Below are positions 31,975 through 43,208 of a DNA stretch of 64,000 nt, piece after piece. Source of the stretch: Bubalus kerabau (Eukaryota; Chordata; Mammalia; Artiodactyla; Bovidae). Below the pieces are notes generated by a model that had not been told where the DNA came from, did no database searches, and worked only from the letters and a program-made list of their open reading frames with translations. A program made the translations under genes and the position numbers. Location of the stretch: the NCBI RefSeq assembly GCF_029407905.1, contig NC_073645.1, forward strand, positions 46,067,501-46,131,500, in the 5' to 3' direction. Each line of letters starts with the position of its first letter. Position 1 is the stretch's first letter.

Positions 31975-32211
31975 GGGGCTTCCCAGGTGGCACTAGTAAT
32001 AAAGAACCCACCTGCCAACGCAGGAGACGTAAGAGACACGGGTTTGATCCCTGGGTTGGAAAGATCCCCTAGAGGAGGGCATGAAAATTCACTCCAGTAG
32101 TCTTGCCTGGAGAATCCCATGGAGAGAGGAGCCTGGCAGGCTACAGTCCATAGGGTCACAAAGAGTCAGACACGACTGAAGCAACTTAGCACGCACACAC
32201 ATGCACACCCA
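31975..32211 (+). mobile_element. Bov-tA SINE with perfect target duplication
   Basis: Head GGGCTTCCCAGGTGGCACTAG with an 8-base insertion before the GGGTTTGATCC box, and a Bov-A body ending GACTGAAGCAACTTAGC with an (AC)-rich tail. TATGATAAATCT occurs at 31963-31974 and 32212-32223, a perfect 12-base target duplication. Confidence 0.96.
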
Positions 32212-32223
32212 TATGATAAATCT

Positions 32224-32470
32224 AAATGTCTCTTACAAAAGAGTAACTTCTACTCCATTTTCAGTCTTCTCCTGTGTCTGCTGTTTCTTAAAAATCATCA
32301 GCCTAAAATAATCCTTATGCTGAAATTCTGCTCCTCCTGTTCAGCCTCCTGAGATAAGCGTCTTGCATAAGACTGGGAGCAGCGTTGACTTCAGGCTTGG
32401 CTATATGCAAAGATTCATTCAGGGTCTGTCTGCCCTCTGCCTCTCTCTCTCATCAGGTTCTCTTCACATT
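32224..32470 (-). mobile_element. Possible continuation of the LTR-like segment
   Basis: Sequence after the SINE (for example CCTAAAATAATCCTTATGCTGAAATTCTGC) continues without an obvious break. It is assigned to the LTR only because it follows on from the target site. The right limit is a guess. Confidence 0.3.
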
Positions 32471-33566
32471 ACCCACCTCCCCCAGGGCAGGTGGATAATG
32501 GGGTTCAAGGATTCAATCAGGTTGCTTTGAGACAAAGGCCACATGTCCTCAAAGGTCCCCTGTCTGCCCTGGACAGACAAGATCTCTGCCTTCCCCAGAA
32601 TGCCCCCTGGAAACAAACGTCCAACCACCTCTACTGACCTACGTAGATCCCTGGAGCCTGGGAGTGAGAACTTGAACTAAGTCAACAATTTCAGGGACAC
32701 CTCCGAGATCCTGGTGGGGAGGAGTCCCTGAAAGGGTCTGATGAGGAGAGGCACACTGGTGACCCAAGAAAACCACCAAAGTGAAGGAGGTTGACCAGGT
32801 GGTCGAACTGCACTGACACAGTGTGAGGTCACCTTACTGTCCTCTGACCCAGTACCGCCTCCCCCAGCACCCGCAGCAAGACCTTGGACCCTAGGAAGAC
32901 AAAGCTATAGTGAAGAGAAATGAACCCAAGCTCCTCACTAGGACAGCCCTGTTGGAGGAACACCCCTCCGAGAACTGGTGTCAAGAAGGAGGCCGAGGAG
33001 GAGCAGAGGTAGCGATGCAGACGGGGTGGACAGCAGGGATCCAGGGAGAGGGCAGTGGAATTCTGAGAACAGCAGTGGGCTCTGGACAGCTGGAAGGTGA
33101 GGGCCACAGAACCTGGAGAAAGAGGGTCTGCAGAGCAGGACCTCGGAGCTCTAGTTACACATGGGGATCCCACCCCCATCAATGGCCAGAAGGAAGGGAT
33201 AGATGGAAGCACCCTGGGAAAGACAAGCTCTCCTGTTAATCCAGGATGTAGAAATCCACACTGAGATTTGTGGTTTTGCTGCAAATATGACTCATTTTCG
33301 CCAGGAGGTGAAATTTCTTTTAGACGTGCTCAAAATAGTCACTTTGGGTTCATCTGCCATTATATGCAGTATAGCTGGCATGCATGATTTTTCTAAATAT
33401 ATGGACTGTGTTTCTAATGGTTCATTCTTTGGAGTCACGCCTAACAAGTGTGTGAGAGTTTGGCAGATGAGACGAGGTCTCCACCTCCTCCCAGCGCGCC
33501 CACTCCCTGCCCAGTTCCAGCCCTGCTGGACTGACAGGAGTAGAGGCATTCCGTAGACTCTAGAGT
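32471..33566. other. Unique sequence; candidate conserved patch 33250-33470
   Basis: The right part (33250-33470) is AT-rich, repeat-free, and differs in texture from the GC-rich 32480-33240. No exon recognised. A 151-codon minus-strand frame (32829-33284) and a 109-codon plus-strand frame (32910-33239) overlap each other and have no domain. Confidence 0.35.
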
Positions 33567-33774
33567 GGGCTTCCCTGGTGCCTCAGAAGGTAAAGAATCT
33601 GCCTGCAGCGTGGAAGACCTGGGTTCGATCCCTGGGTTGGGAGATCCCCTGGAGGAGGGCATGGCAACCCACTGCAGTGTTCTTGCCTGGAGAATCCCCA
33701 TGGACAGAGGAGCCTGATGGGCTATAGTCCATGGGGTCTTAAAGAGTCGGACACGACTGAGTGACTAAGCACAA
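33567..33774 (+). mobile_element. Bov-tA SINE
   Basis: Complete head with intact GGTTCGATCC, then GGGAGATCCCCTGGAGGAGGGCATGG (a variant with GGAGGGCATGG in place of GAAGGAAATGG) and a Bov-A body ending GACACGACTGAGTGACTAAGC. Confidence 0.95.
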
Positions 33775-34330
33775 CCCAGAAGGCTGGGGTTCGAGCTCTG
33801 GTGTCTCAGTGGGATATATGGTCCATTCTGTTTGGGAGGGAGGGAGGGAAAAAGGAGAGAAGGGAAGATATAAAAACAGGATCTCTCATTCAAAATTATT
33901 TAGAGCATTATCTTTAAGCCCATGGCTCTAACACAGTAACTATTTTCACTTCTCTGGTTTGCATTTTGGCCCTTTTCTACCCACATGCTAATTTTACATA
34001 TATAGCTAAAGAGTTATAATCTTCCCATGCGCAAGGTTGTGGTTTTTTTAAATCTTAGCATTTCCCTACATTTCCATCCCCTCACCCCACCCTACCCTCA
34101 CAGAGGTTGAATAGCTGAAGCTACTCTTCTGGAGTAGATATGCTACAATATAACTAAAGCTCTTTTCTTATTTGTGAACATTTCAGTCCCTGCTGTTTGT
34201 CTGAGTTTTGCTTCACCATTAAACATAGTATCATAAATGATAAGGGACCCCTTCATTTCTGTAGCTGTGGCTTCCCTTTGATTGTTCCCTAGACTCAAGT
34301 TCCAGATGCCAGAATAGACACCTAAGTTGT
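33775..34330. other. AT-rich sequence, no clear repeat
   Basis: A GGGAGGGAGGGA run lies at 33836-33848. 33940-34260 is AT-rich and might be degraded LINE, but I cannot align it to a family by eye. Confidence 0.35.
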
Positions 34331-34540
34331 AGGGACTTCCCCGGTGGTCTAGTGGTTAAGAATCTGCCTTCCCAAGCAGAGGATGTGGGTTCGATCCTGG
34401 GCTGGGGAACTAAGCCGCAACTAAGATCCCACAGGCCGCGGAGTAACTAAGCCCACAAAACACAAGAGATCCTTCATGCTGTAAGGAAGACCCAACACAG
34501 TCAAGAATAAATAAATATTTTTAAAAACACTTAAAAACAT
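34331..34540 (+). mobile_element. CHR-type tRNA-Glu SINE
   Basis: AGGGACTTCCCCGGTGGTCTAGTGG, GGGTTCGATCCTGGGC, GGGGAACTAAGC, CTAAGATCCCACAGGCCG, and the tail AAGACCCAACACAGTCAAG before AATAAATAAAT. This is the full-length CHR layout of cetartiodactyls. Confidence 0.93.
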
Positions 34541-34739
34541 TGATTGTACGACTTTTTGTGGTCCTCCCCTCCTCTCCACATTTTGCTTCCCAAACATCCT
34601 GTGTTCGATAAATTTGCAGGCACCAGGGTACCCGTTTCACCTCAAACCTCAGTGTCAAGTCAAAACTGTTCAAAAATAAAGAGTTCTTAAACAAGTCCAA
34701 AATGATAGCCCCAGGTTCACCTCTTTAGCAATTTGCTCT

Positions 34740-35700
34740 TCTCCCAAGAAAGATTTTCGTTATCTTTCTGTGAATATCTTTGAGAGTCTTGTTGTTTTTA
34801 CAAATTCTGAATGAGTTCATTAGGTGTTATTATACTGTTTTCTTTTTTTTTTCCTTAGACATATTTTTGAAAGCCTGGTATTTTCACTCTGGGTGTAAGT
34901 CTTCTCCCAGGGTGTTATCCCTTAAACTTTCTTAATCTGATATTGTCATGATTTGGAAGTTTATAGACTATTCAACTCAGCCAATCTCCTTCATGCGGCT
35001 GCTTCTAGTACTCATGAGATGAGCAATTCATCCACAGTCTGATAAATATTCTATTTTCTGTTCTGCCGGTTTATCTGAAATTTGGTTTTCCATATTTAAC
35101 ACTCGAATCTGCCTTGGCTTTGTTGCGTGTATGATATTCTGTGCATCCAATCTAATCTTTTATTCCAAATGACTCTCCTATTATTCAACACAATTTGACA
35201 AGATCGGGTGCGTTTATGGTCGTGTGGCTGTAGACTCAACACAATCTGAAAACACTCCTTCCTTAGTACTTGCTTTGGAAAGTGAACTTTTTCCTGTGTT
35301 CACATTTTTCATGCCTGGTTTTCTGGGCCGTCCCATCATCTATCTCTTTGTGCAGAAGCCAGCTCGGAGATTTTAATGGCTTTGCTTGATCATATGCTCT
35401 TGGGTTCAGCAGCCTTAGTGTGTGCACACATGTGCACACACACACACACACACACACCCTCACTTTTCTGCTTTTAATTTCAAGAAAATCTTTTGAAATT
35501 CTTGCCTACTTTTGTTTTCTACGAGGAACTTCAAAGCATATTGATTTTAAAAGATCTTCTTGGAATTTTGATTGAAATTGTATTTAATCCATATGTAGCT
35601 TCAGGGAGAAGAGATATCTATTCAGTGTTTTATCTGGCTGCCCAAGAACACAGCTTATCTGCCTGTCACATAAACTCCTTTTTAAAATGAGCTGGAATAG
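34740..35700 (-). mobile_element. L1M segment (antisense), about 0.96 kb
   Basis: Antisense L1 ORF2 region. Landmarks in order: TTCACTCTGGGTGTAAGTCTTCTCCC, CTGTTCTGCCGGTTTATCTG, GACTCTCCTATTATTCAACAC, ATCTATCTCTTTGTGCAGAAGCC and GGAATTTTGATTGAAATTGTATTTAATCC. The coding frame is lost. The first 200 bases are less certain. Confidence 0.65.
35424..35460. repeat. (CA)n microsatellite
   Basis: GTGCACACATGTG followed by an uninterrupted CACACA run of about 24 bases inside the old L1. Likely polymorphic. Confidence 0.9.
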
Positions 35701-36634
35701 TTCAGTTTTAAGGTCTGTGTCCTGGTCCCAACTCTGCCTTGATCTGGTGAAAGAATTCTGGAAAAATTCTGGAAAGTAGATTTCCTCTTCTGGCAATGAG
35801 GGGCTTGAGCTAGGTCATTGCTTGGAGAAACAACAATTGTCCAGTTTTCTCTGCTTCTCCAGCTCCTCAGGTCAGGAGTAGGTGGACAGCTTTCGTGTCC
35901 TCCAGGAACACTGTGTTGGTGGTCTCCCTCCCTCTTGGAAGCAGCCTCGCTCGCTGCCCAGCTGGTCCCTCTCCTTCTGTCCCTGGAGACCTCCCTGTCC
36001 ACCAGCATCTTCCTCAAACCCCAGTACTGCCATCACTCCAGACTGTTCAGTGTCCACTTGGGTGAGCCGCATGAATGCCCTGACTCACAATTCCTCATCC
36101 CCTGTGCCCGTGCTGATTTGAATCTCAGCCACTCTCATCACAGTCCTGAAACCGCATGACCTCCAAGCCCACAAATCCACACCACCTTCCACTCTTCAGC
36201 CCATCAGCTTACATGGCCCCATCCAAACACTATGACCTTGTTGAGACCCTCAAGCCACTGACCCCTTCCCTGTCTCACTATCCAGTGGTCCCCCATGTTC
36301 ACTCTCTTTACTCAGTTAGATGGCAGGCGGGGTGTGCTTTGGGGGAACTTCATCTAAAATACAATCATTCTCTCACAACCACAGCAGAAAGGCTCTGAAC
36401 CAACTTCCTCTTAAAGAAGTGATGATGTCACCGATTCTACCCTCCCTCTGTGCCTGTGGTCGCCTGATGTCACACGGGTGCCCTGGGCTCAGGGGCTGCT
36501 GGCCAGTGTCCCGTCCACTTCTGCCCCTGTCTACCCCTCTGCGTGTCTACCAAAAGCCAGATGTGATGGTCCCAAATTGCATGGGTTTTATTTGCTGTTG
36601 TAATGATGCAGTTTTCTTAAACATGAGCTACGCC
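35701..36634. other. Unique non-coding sequence
   Basis: Pyrimidine-rich with no exon recognised. Several frames of 111-128 codons overlap on both strands with no domain, as expected from low stop density. Confidence 0.4.
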
Positions 36635-36780
36635 AGGGATTTCCCTGGTGGTCCAGTGGTTAAGACTCCGCACTCCCTACATAGGGGGACTGAGTTTGAT
36701 CCCTGATCAGGGAACTATTAATAGATACCACAGGCTACAACTAAGGCCCAGTGCAGCCAAACTAAGAGTATATACACAAG
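36635..36780 (+). mobile_element. CHR-type tRNA-Glu SINE
   Basis: AGGGATTTCCCTGGTGGTCCAGTGG, CGCACTCCC, GAGTTTGATCCCTGATCAGGG and the downstream CAACTAAGGCCCAGTGCAGCC motif. A reversed Bov-tA begins immediately after, so the CHR tail was the integration target. Confidence 0.9.
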
Positions 36781-36987
36781 AAAGTGAAAGTGTTCGTTGC
36801 TCAGCTGCGTCCAACTCTTTGTGACCCTATGGACTGTAGCCCAACAGGCTCCTCTGTCCATGGGATTTTCCAGGAAAGAATACTGAAATGGGTTGCTATT
36901 TCCTTCTCCAGGAGATCTTCCTGATCCAGGGATAAAACTCAGGTCTCCTGCACTGCAGGCAGACTCTACCGTCTGAGCCACTAGGCT
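36781..36987 (-). mobile_element. Bov-tA SINE (antisense) in CHR tail
   Basis: Starts with the tail motif AAAGTGAAAGTGTTCG, then reversed Bov-A body (TTTGTGACCCTATGGACTGTAG), and ends in the reversed head (CCGTCTGAGCCACTAGG). Full length. Confidence 0.95.
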
Positions 36988-36999
36988 CAGACACACATA

Positions 37000-39080
37000 T
37001 ATATACGAGTTAAGCCAATGAAATTTTAAAAGGAAAAAGCTGCTGTTTCAATGAAAGGTAAGTTGAACACTTGGGTAAGCCTAGGTAAACACAAGTTGCT
37101 AAAAAGACTATCAATCAAATGAGACGTACGCTGCCATTTGTAAGACTGGAGAAGATGGTGGAAGCCTGGAAGGAGTCTGAGCCATGTTTCCTCGGAGGAT
37201 TCAAGTTCTTTTTCTGCTTAAGCATCATATGGGACCGGAGATTGTAGATGGTACGCTGTGAATGCGGTAGCCATGAGGGCAGGGCGGGGGGAGGAGAGTC
37301 AACATGGAGTGGGGGGGGGGGGCAGTGCATGAGTCTCCTCTGCTCTTACTTTCCAAACCCCTCAACCTCTCTCCCCAGGATCTGGGTCAGGGGAGGATAT
37401 TTCCAGACCCCCACCTGTGTCTAGCTGTAATCCCCCAGCTCCCCTACCTCAGAAAATGCTCATCTCCCTGGAGTTTCAGCAAGTGATCATCAGATCTATC
37501 ACTGGACTGTGACCTCACAGCTCAAACCTCCAGGCCAGATTCCTCCTCTCGTGCTGAGGCTGAGGTCCCTGACGTCTGCTGTCTGTCTAAACAGGAGGAC
37601 GGAGAGAATAAAGGAGAATTTCAAGCAAGCATCCTGTCCACATTGTAAACTTCTCCCCCTCCTCAGCCGGTCCTTCTCAACGTTCCCCTGAAATGCAGGC
37701 TCCCTGGGCTGCCTCTCTCCTTCTCCGGGTCCTTTGCAGCGGAGCCCCAGGTGCCCAGGAGCCATCTTCGGCCACAGCCTCCAGTGGGAGGGATGGTGTC
37801 TGGGGGGCGGCCCACATCTGTCCGGCACAGTCGCGGGCACAGCACACCTCTCCCATAAATACCACCAGGTGAGTCAGGAAGGCCCTGCCTGGCTCAGGCC
37901 CTCTGTGTTCTCATGATCCCAACACGCTGGCATTTCAGAGGCAGACTTCCTCCTGCCCTTGCCATAACTCATGGGTCCTTTGGCAGCCCCCAAAATTGCA
38001 ACATATCAGGCACAGAGACAGGAGGCAGGTGTAGGGAGAGGGCAGCGGCTGCTGAAGCCTGACTTTCTCAGACTCCTCTGCATTCTCAGCCTCCAGATTC
38101 TGGGACTTGGCCAGTGGAAGGGAAGATCAGGGACACAGAGGGCAGAAGCTGGTGGTGACCACGAGCCCCTGGCTCTACAGGGGTTGAAACAGACCCATGA
38201 GTCACCTGGATCTGGACCAAGGTGTGTTCCGAATCTGGAGATGGGGAGATGCGAGCAGGACCTCGCTGTGGGGGACAGATCTCCAGTGTCAGAGATGAGT
38301 AAGTGGCTAAGCCTGCGATGAGCATCCACCCTGGACCAGGCTGGGCTAACTCGGCCCCTCTCCTGGCAACCTGGGAGCCGGACGCCTCCCTCCCATCCCA
38401 GCAAAGCTGGAGGTACCTGCCTTCAGGGATGGGGCCCCAGGCTACTGCCCCCTCACCCCCATCCCAGGTGAGGTCTCAAGAGGCTGTCAATCATCTGTCA
38501 GCTCAGCTCCTTGGGGGTTCACACACAGCCTGCGTGTTAATTTCCTTCTGGGTCTGTCTGCCCGGGTCCTGGGGTCGGATGGCAGGCAACCCCCAGTCCA
38601 GGGTGGTGTGTCCCTCAGGGCTCCAGGACCCCAGCCACTTCTGAAGGCTGGACAAGCTGATTTTCATTTCCTTTGGGAGGCTTTATTGACCCGTGCGGAA
38701 GCCCTGACTGACAGAATACACAGCAAGCTTGAGCCTGCTGTGCAATGCTATGAAATTTTCCCAATACTGTTGTAAAAATTAAAAATTCATCTCGTGAAAA
38801 ATAAAAGGTAAGTGTAACTAACACGGTTGCTGAGACCTGGTGGAAACCAGCTCCCCGAGCCGCTGGAGAATTTCCCTGCTGCTGCCTCTGGGCGGAGGAC
38901 GCGCCAAGCCCCCTACCTGAAGAGCTCGGATCCATACATTTATTTCTGTCCCACCACCTGCCTTGCTCGGTACAAGCCCCAGCCAAGACCGGGCTTTTTC
39001 TTTACCTGTGGGGATGCTTTCAACACAGTTTCCATGGAGGCAGTCCCTCAAGCATAAATTCACTTCAACTCCTCCTTGTG
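37000..39080. other. Unique non-coding sequence, GC-rich
   Basis: About 2 kb without a recognised repeat. A G12 homopolymer lies at 37311-37322. Overlapping open frames of up to 132 codons (38006-38404, minus) have no domain. No exon boundary or protein similarity is apparent. Confidence 0.4.
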
Positions 39081-39289
39081 AAAGTGTTAGTCATTCGGTC
39101 GTGTCCAACTCTTGCAACCCCACGGACTGTAGCCCACCAGGCTCCTCTGTCCATGGGATGCTCCAGGCAAGAATACTGGAGTGGGTAGCCATTCCCTTCT
39201 CCAGGAGATCTTCCCGACCCAGGGAAGATCAAACCCAGGTCTCCTACATCACAGGCAGATTCTTTACTGTCTGAGCCGCCAGGGAAACC
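39081..39289 (-). mobile_element. Bov-tA SINE (antisense)
   Basis: AAAGTGTTAGTCATTCGGTCG, reversed Bov-A (CTGGAGTGGGTAGCCATTCCC, GGAGATCTTCCCGACCCAGG) and reversed head ending CTGAGCCGCCAGGGAAACC. Confidence 0.95.
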
Positions 39290-39708
39290 TGAAATAGTAT
39301 TGGCCTCCAAATAGTAGATTGTGGAGCTTGCTTGCAGAGATGGGAACATTAGGTCTTCTTGGCGGTGCCCTCCCCTCTTAGGAGCTCAAGATAGGACCCC
39401 AGATTATGTACACGAAAGGTGGCGGTAACAGGGTGGCTTCTTGCAGGTTATAATCTCTACAACAGGGGCAGACTTTTTGAACTCCTGCCCTGAAATTCAA
39501 GCAGCACCAAAAACACCACGACTCTCTGCAATTCTTCATGTGAACCCTATCAGTCCTCTCGCTAAAATCATTTTATGATCCTCATTAGGGAGTGTACCTA
39601 TCATTCAGCAAAGCACACTAGTGCACACACAGCATGGTTCCACATCCACTGAGACACATGACACTGTACGTGAGGGTGAGACCACGTCACTTAAAGCCCC
39701 GCTAACGA
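39290..39708. other. Unique non-coding sequence
   Basis: No repeat or exon recognised. Confidence 0.4.
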
Positions 39709-40132
39709 GTTCAGTGCAGTCGCTCAGTCGTGTCTGACATTTGCGACCCCATGGACTGCAGCACACCAGGCCTCCCTGTCCATCAGCAACTCCCAGAGCC
39801 TGCTCAAACTCATGTCCATCGAGTCGGTGATGCCATCCAACCATCTCATCCTTTGTTGTCCCCTTCTCCTCCTGCCTTCAGTCTTTCCCAGCATCAGGGT
39901 CTTTTCCAATGAGTCAGTTCTTCACATCAGGTGGCCAAAGTATTGGAGCTTCAGCATCAGTCCTTCCAATGAATATTCAGGACTGATTTCCTTTAGGATG
40001 GACTGGTTGGATCTCCTTGCAGTCCAAGGGACTCTTAAGAGTCTTCTCCAACACCATAGTTCAAGAGCATCAATTCTTCAGCGCTCAGCTTTCTTTATAG
40101 TCCAACTCTTACATCTGTATGTGACTCCTGGA
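39709..40132 (-). mobile_element. BovB LINE 3' end (antisense)
   Basis: From GTTCAGTGCAGTCGCTCAGTCG to CATCTGTATGTGACTCCTGG, about 420 bases. Minus-strand frame 39724-39909 keeps 61 codons of the BovB C-terminal region; the plus-strand mirror frame 39812-40144 (110 codons) is the recurrent antisense ORF of this segment and not a gene. Confidence 0.95.
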
Positions 40133-40139
40133 CCTAAGA

Positions 40140-40590
40140 GATGAGTGGTAGATTGAATCACTGGGCCCAGTTCTTGACCATGTGATGGCCTCATGCCAAG
40201 CAGGAACACTTCCCTGACCCTTAACTTGAGGCTTGACCATGAGCCTGTGGCGTGCTACCAAGAGGGGTCTTCTCTTTCACTCTGGAGACCCATAAGGAGA
40301 AGACCACATTCCAGGAACCACTGACCCCACAGCCTGGACCCCAGAATGAGACACACATGGCGGACCGCATGCCCTGGTGACTGTAGTCCAAGGAGGGTGC
40401 CTCAGCAGAAGACACACCTACTCCCAGACTGCAGCCTGGACCCTAAAGCCCAGAGCCAGGAAGTGAAAGGCCAAGGCAGCCCCGGTGAATTGCTGCTTAC
40501 CTGAAAACAATGAGTAATTGTCATTTTAACATTTGGAGGGGTTTGTTGCACAGCATCAAGATGACAGTTGCTGATTGATACAATATTCAA
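40140..40590 (+). mobile_element. MLT1-like (MaLR) LTR
   Basis: The right end CATTTGGAGGGGTTTGTTGCACAGCATCAAGATGACAG resembles the MLT1 terminus (AAGTTTTGGGGTAATTTGTTACACAGC type). The left part (GGCCCAGTTCTTGACCATGTGATGGCC) fits an LTR body. Only moderately certain. Confidence 0.45.
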
Positions 40591-40640
40591 GTTTCAAAGT
40601 CTGCACGGAGACTCAGGTCACACACTGGTGCTCATATGGA

Positions 40641-40677
40641 ATACACACACACGCACACACACACGCACTCACACACT
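40641..40677. repeat. (CA)n-like microsatellite
   Basis: ACACACACACGCACACACACACGCACTCACACAC, an imperfect CA repeat with CG interruptions. Confidence 0.9.
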
Positions 40678-41599
40678 CCTTTGTGGTGAACATAAAACAT
40701 CATCATCCCAGGAACTAGGATGATCTCCCCTGCCTGCCTGTGGTCCTCTTTCTCTGATGCTTTCAGAGCCACCGTCCGGGCACTGCCTGGTCTTCCAGAA
40801 GATGGTTTTATCTGGAGCATCCACGCAGCTCAGAACTCTGCACCCTCTATCTTGTCAAGTTGTTCTCACATCCTTTCTGCCAAGGAAGTGTTGTTTTTGC
40901 AGCCCGGACAACTTGTTTTTTCCCCTTATTACCCCAGTTGTTGAATGCCTGTCAGACTTGTGACATCCCGTTCTCCCGAGGGGAAAAAATTATAGCCGGT
41001 TCTATGCAAACGAATTCACAGAACACGTATCTTTCATGTCCTTGTGTTGGCGGCCCCTCTGATGGGGTCTTCTAACTGTCATCACAACTGCTCGGCAGAG
41101 AGCTGTAAACTGACCGGTCCTTTTATCAGAAGGAAACAGGTGCCCCCTCTTGGTCCCAGCCAGAGGAAGAAAAGAGGCAGGACTTGTAAAAGCCCAGCCC
41201 CTTCCCCCATCTCAGAGCCCAGAGCAGGAAAGCTGGGCCCTTAGGAGCTGGCTGGATGGGCAGGCTTCCCAACCTCCTGGTGCCGCAGCTCAAGCATGCA
41301 GAAACAGGGTTGCCTTGGGGAGGACTTGGAGGGCCCTGAGAAAGCCCATCAGACTCAGAGACCCCTTCTCAGGCCCCTCCCTGCCAAGGAGGACTGGAGG
41401 TTGTCTGCGCTGGGGACCGCAACCCTGTTCTCTAGGGAAGTATTTGTTGATTTGACTTTGTGCCAAACCCAGGCAGGGAGACACCCTTGGAAACCAACCA
41501 TGACACTCTATGGGGTGGGGGCAGGCTGGCGTACTCCCCACCTCCACCCCCAGGATGTTCAGGGAGGACCACCCTGAGAGATGATTTTTACCTGAGTCT
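40678..41599. other. Unique non-coding sequence
   Basis: No repeat or exon recognised. Open frames up to 101 codons without domain. Confidence 0.4.
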
Positions 41600-41990
41600 C
41601 AGTGATGAGTAAAGATTTCCAGGTGAATCCTAGGGAAAGGCATTCCAGGAGAGGGAATGGCAAATAGCACGGAGGATTCGAGAGTCTGTGGTTTGCGTGG
41701 GGAGGGGGCTTGAGAGCAAGTGACTAGGGTAGGCTGTCGGGCAAAGGCTTAGGAAGACACATGAGGCTGCATCATTCAAGTTCCTCTGGAGCCAGACTAA
41801 TGGGTTTGGATGTTTTCCAGTTGGCAAGAAGGAGTCATGGAAAGATTTTAGAGGTGGAGATAGACTTGCTTTCTCTCCAGATCCCCCAGTCACAGGTAGA
41901 AACTGGATTAGAGAGAGAGGTGGGCCAGGAAGCTGGAAGTACAGCGATAGCTGTGGGGGAGAATAGCGGGGACCCAGCCTGACAAGGAGG
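41600..41990 (+). repeat. Unassigned ancient mammalian repeat, copy 4
   Basis: GGCATTCCAGGAGAGGGAATGGCAAATAGCA, GAGAGCAAGTGACTAGGGTAGG, GGTTTGGATGTTTTCCAGTTGGC, GAGTCATGGAAAGATTTTAG and GGTAGAAACTGGATTAGAGAG follow the same order as copy 1 at 8415-8850. GCCAGGAAGCTGG at 41926 matches the CCAGTTAGGAGGCTA-type motif of better copies. Confidence 0.5.
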
Positions 41991-42144
41991 CCACGGTGGC
42001 AGAAAGCAGGGATGGAACCAGGTTTCTCTCTCTGCCTCTGTCTGACTTGGTTTGCTCACCATCTGTGAACACAAGCGGGTGCCCATTGCTGAATGATAAA
42101 AACCAGCTCAATCACATCTCTATTTCTCATCTCCTCTGTCAAGA

Positions 42145-42185
42145 ATTCCTTCAGGCTCAGTTTCTCCATCTTTGAAATGGGTACA
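42145..42185 (+). mobile_element. MIR fragment (sense), short
   Basis: GGCTCAGTTTCTCCATCTTTGAAATGGGTAC is the MIR 3' core (CTCAGTTTCCTCATCTGTAAAATGGGGA type). Confidence 0.5.
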
Positions 42186-42359
42186 GGGCAGCAACAAGTC
42201 CCTGTGGAGGGAGATTTTGCTTCTGACCCGCCTGCCTCATCTTCTTCCTTTTCCCCTCCTCTTAGTCTGAACCCCAACTCCTCACTCCCCCAAACCTCAC
42301 CCCTCGATGCCTGCTTCTGGCTCCAGACCACAGACGCCAGATCCACTAGAATCTAGTCA

Positions 42360-42540
42360 CTTTCATAGTTAGAGATGATTGAATTCAATAGCATAATTAT
42401 TTTAAAAATAAATACAGACCAACCACAAATATGTGGTAACAGCAATTTATTTCACCTTGCCCCTCATTTCCTGAAAAGCATTCATTACTGTTTCTAAAAA
42501 TACACACCCAGACTCATTAATGGTCAGAGGGAAAATGGGG
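42360..42540. promoter_or_regulatory. AT-rich candidate regulatory patch
   Basis: A repeat-free AT-rich stretch holding TAATTATT (homeodomain-like) and an inverted pair of RUNX-type hexamers, ACCACA at 42422-42427 and TGTGGT at 42432-42437. Sequence texture suggests a conserved non-coding element. Conservation is not testable here. Confidence 0.25.
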
Positions 42541-43208
42541 CTGGGGTCTCTGGTCCCTGGTTCCTCAGCTGAGCGTGACTGTCATCCTGTCCCAGCACCG
42601 CTGTGGTGACAGGGACTCTGCTCCAGCGATCTGTTTACAGACACATGTGCATGGCGGGGTGGGAGACAGGGGTGGGCTTGCTTTGCAGCTCAGGACAGAG
42701 CACCAGCATTCATAGCAGCTGAGAGATGCTTCCCAGGGGAGACCCTGCCCTCGACCCTCTAATTGCAGCCATCACTTTGGATTTTATTCCAGTTTCTCTT
42801 GTGCTTCCTCCTCTTATGAAAGCCTATCTGGCCCTGGAGAAACAGAGGGCCCTTTCACTGGTCCCCCGGCAACTGAGAATGCCTCTGCGCTTCCCAGCAT
42901 CCAGGGGACCCCAGAGTCCTCCCCCAGGTGAGGGAAGTCCATGTCTCGCCTTGTCGGGAGTCTGTGCTTTCTCTCCCCTCCCCACCCCACTCATGGTAAA
43001 GTCCTTGTCTCAGGTGGCCTGAATTAACCTGAGAATCTTCCAGAGCCTGCCTGGGAGTCCTGGGTGAGTCATTCCCACGGGAGGGGATCCCAGGACTGGA
43101 GGATGCTGGCAAGGGCCTCCTCCAGGGTGGTCCAAGGAGGTGTGTCTGCCTTCCCTCCCCTCCCCGTAGATTGAGGGCCAATGCCATGGTGAAGCATAAC
43201 ACACACAT
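42541..43208. other. Unique non-coding sequence
   Basis: GC-rich, no exon recognised. Minus-strand frames of 117 codons (42855-43208) and 87 codons (43010-43273) overlap and have no domain. Confidence 0.4.
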
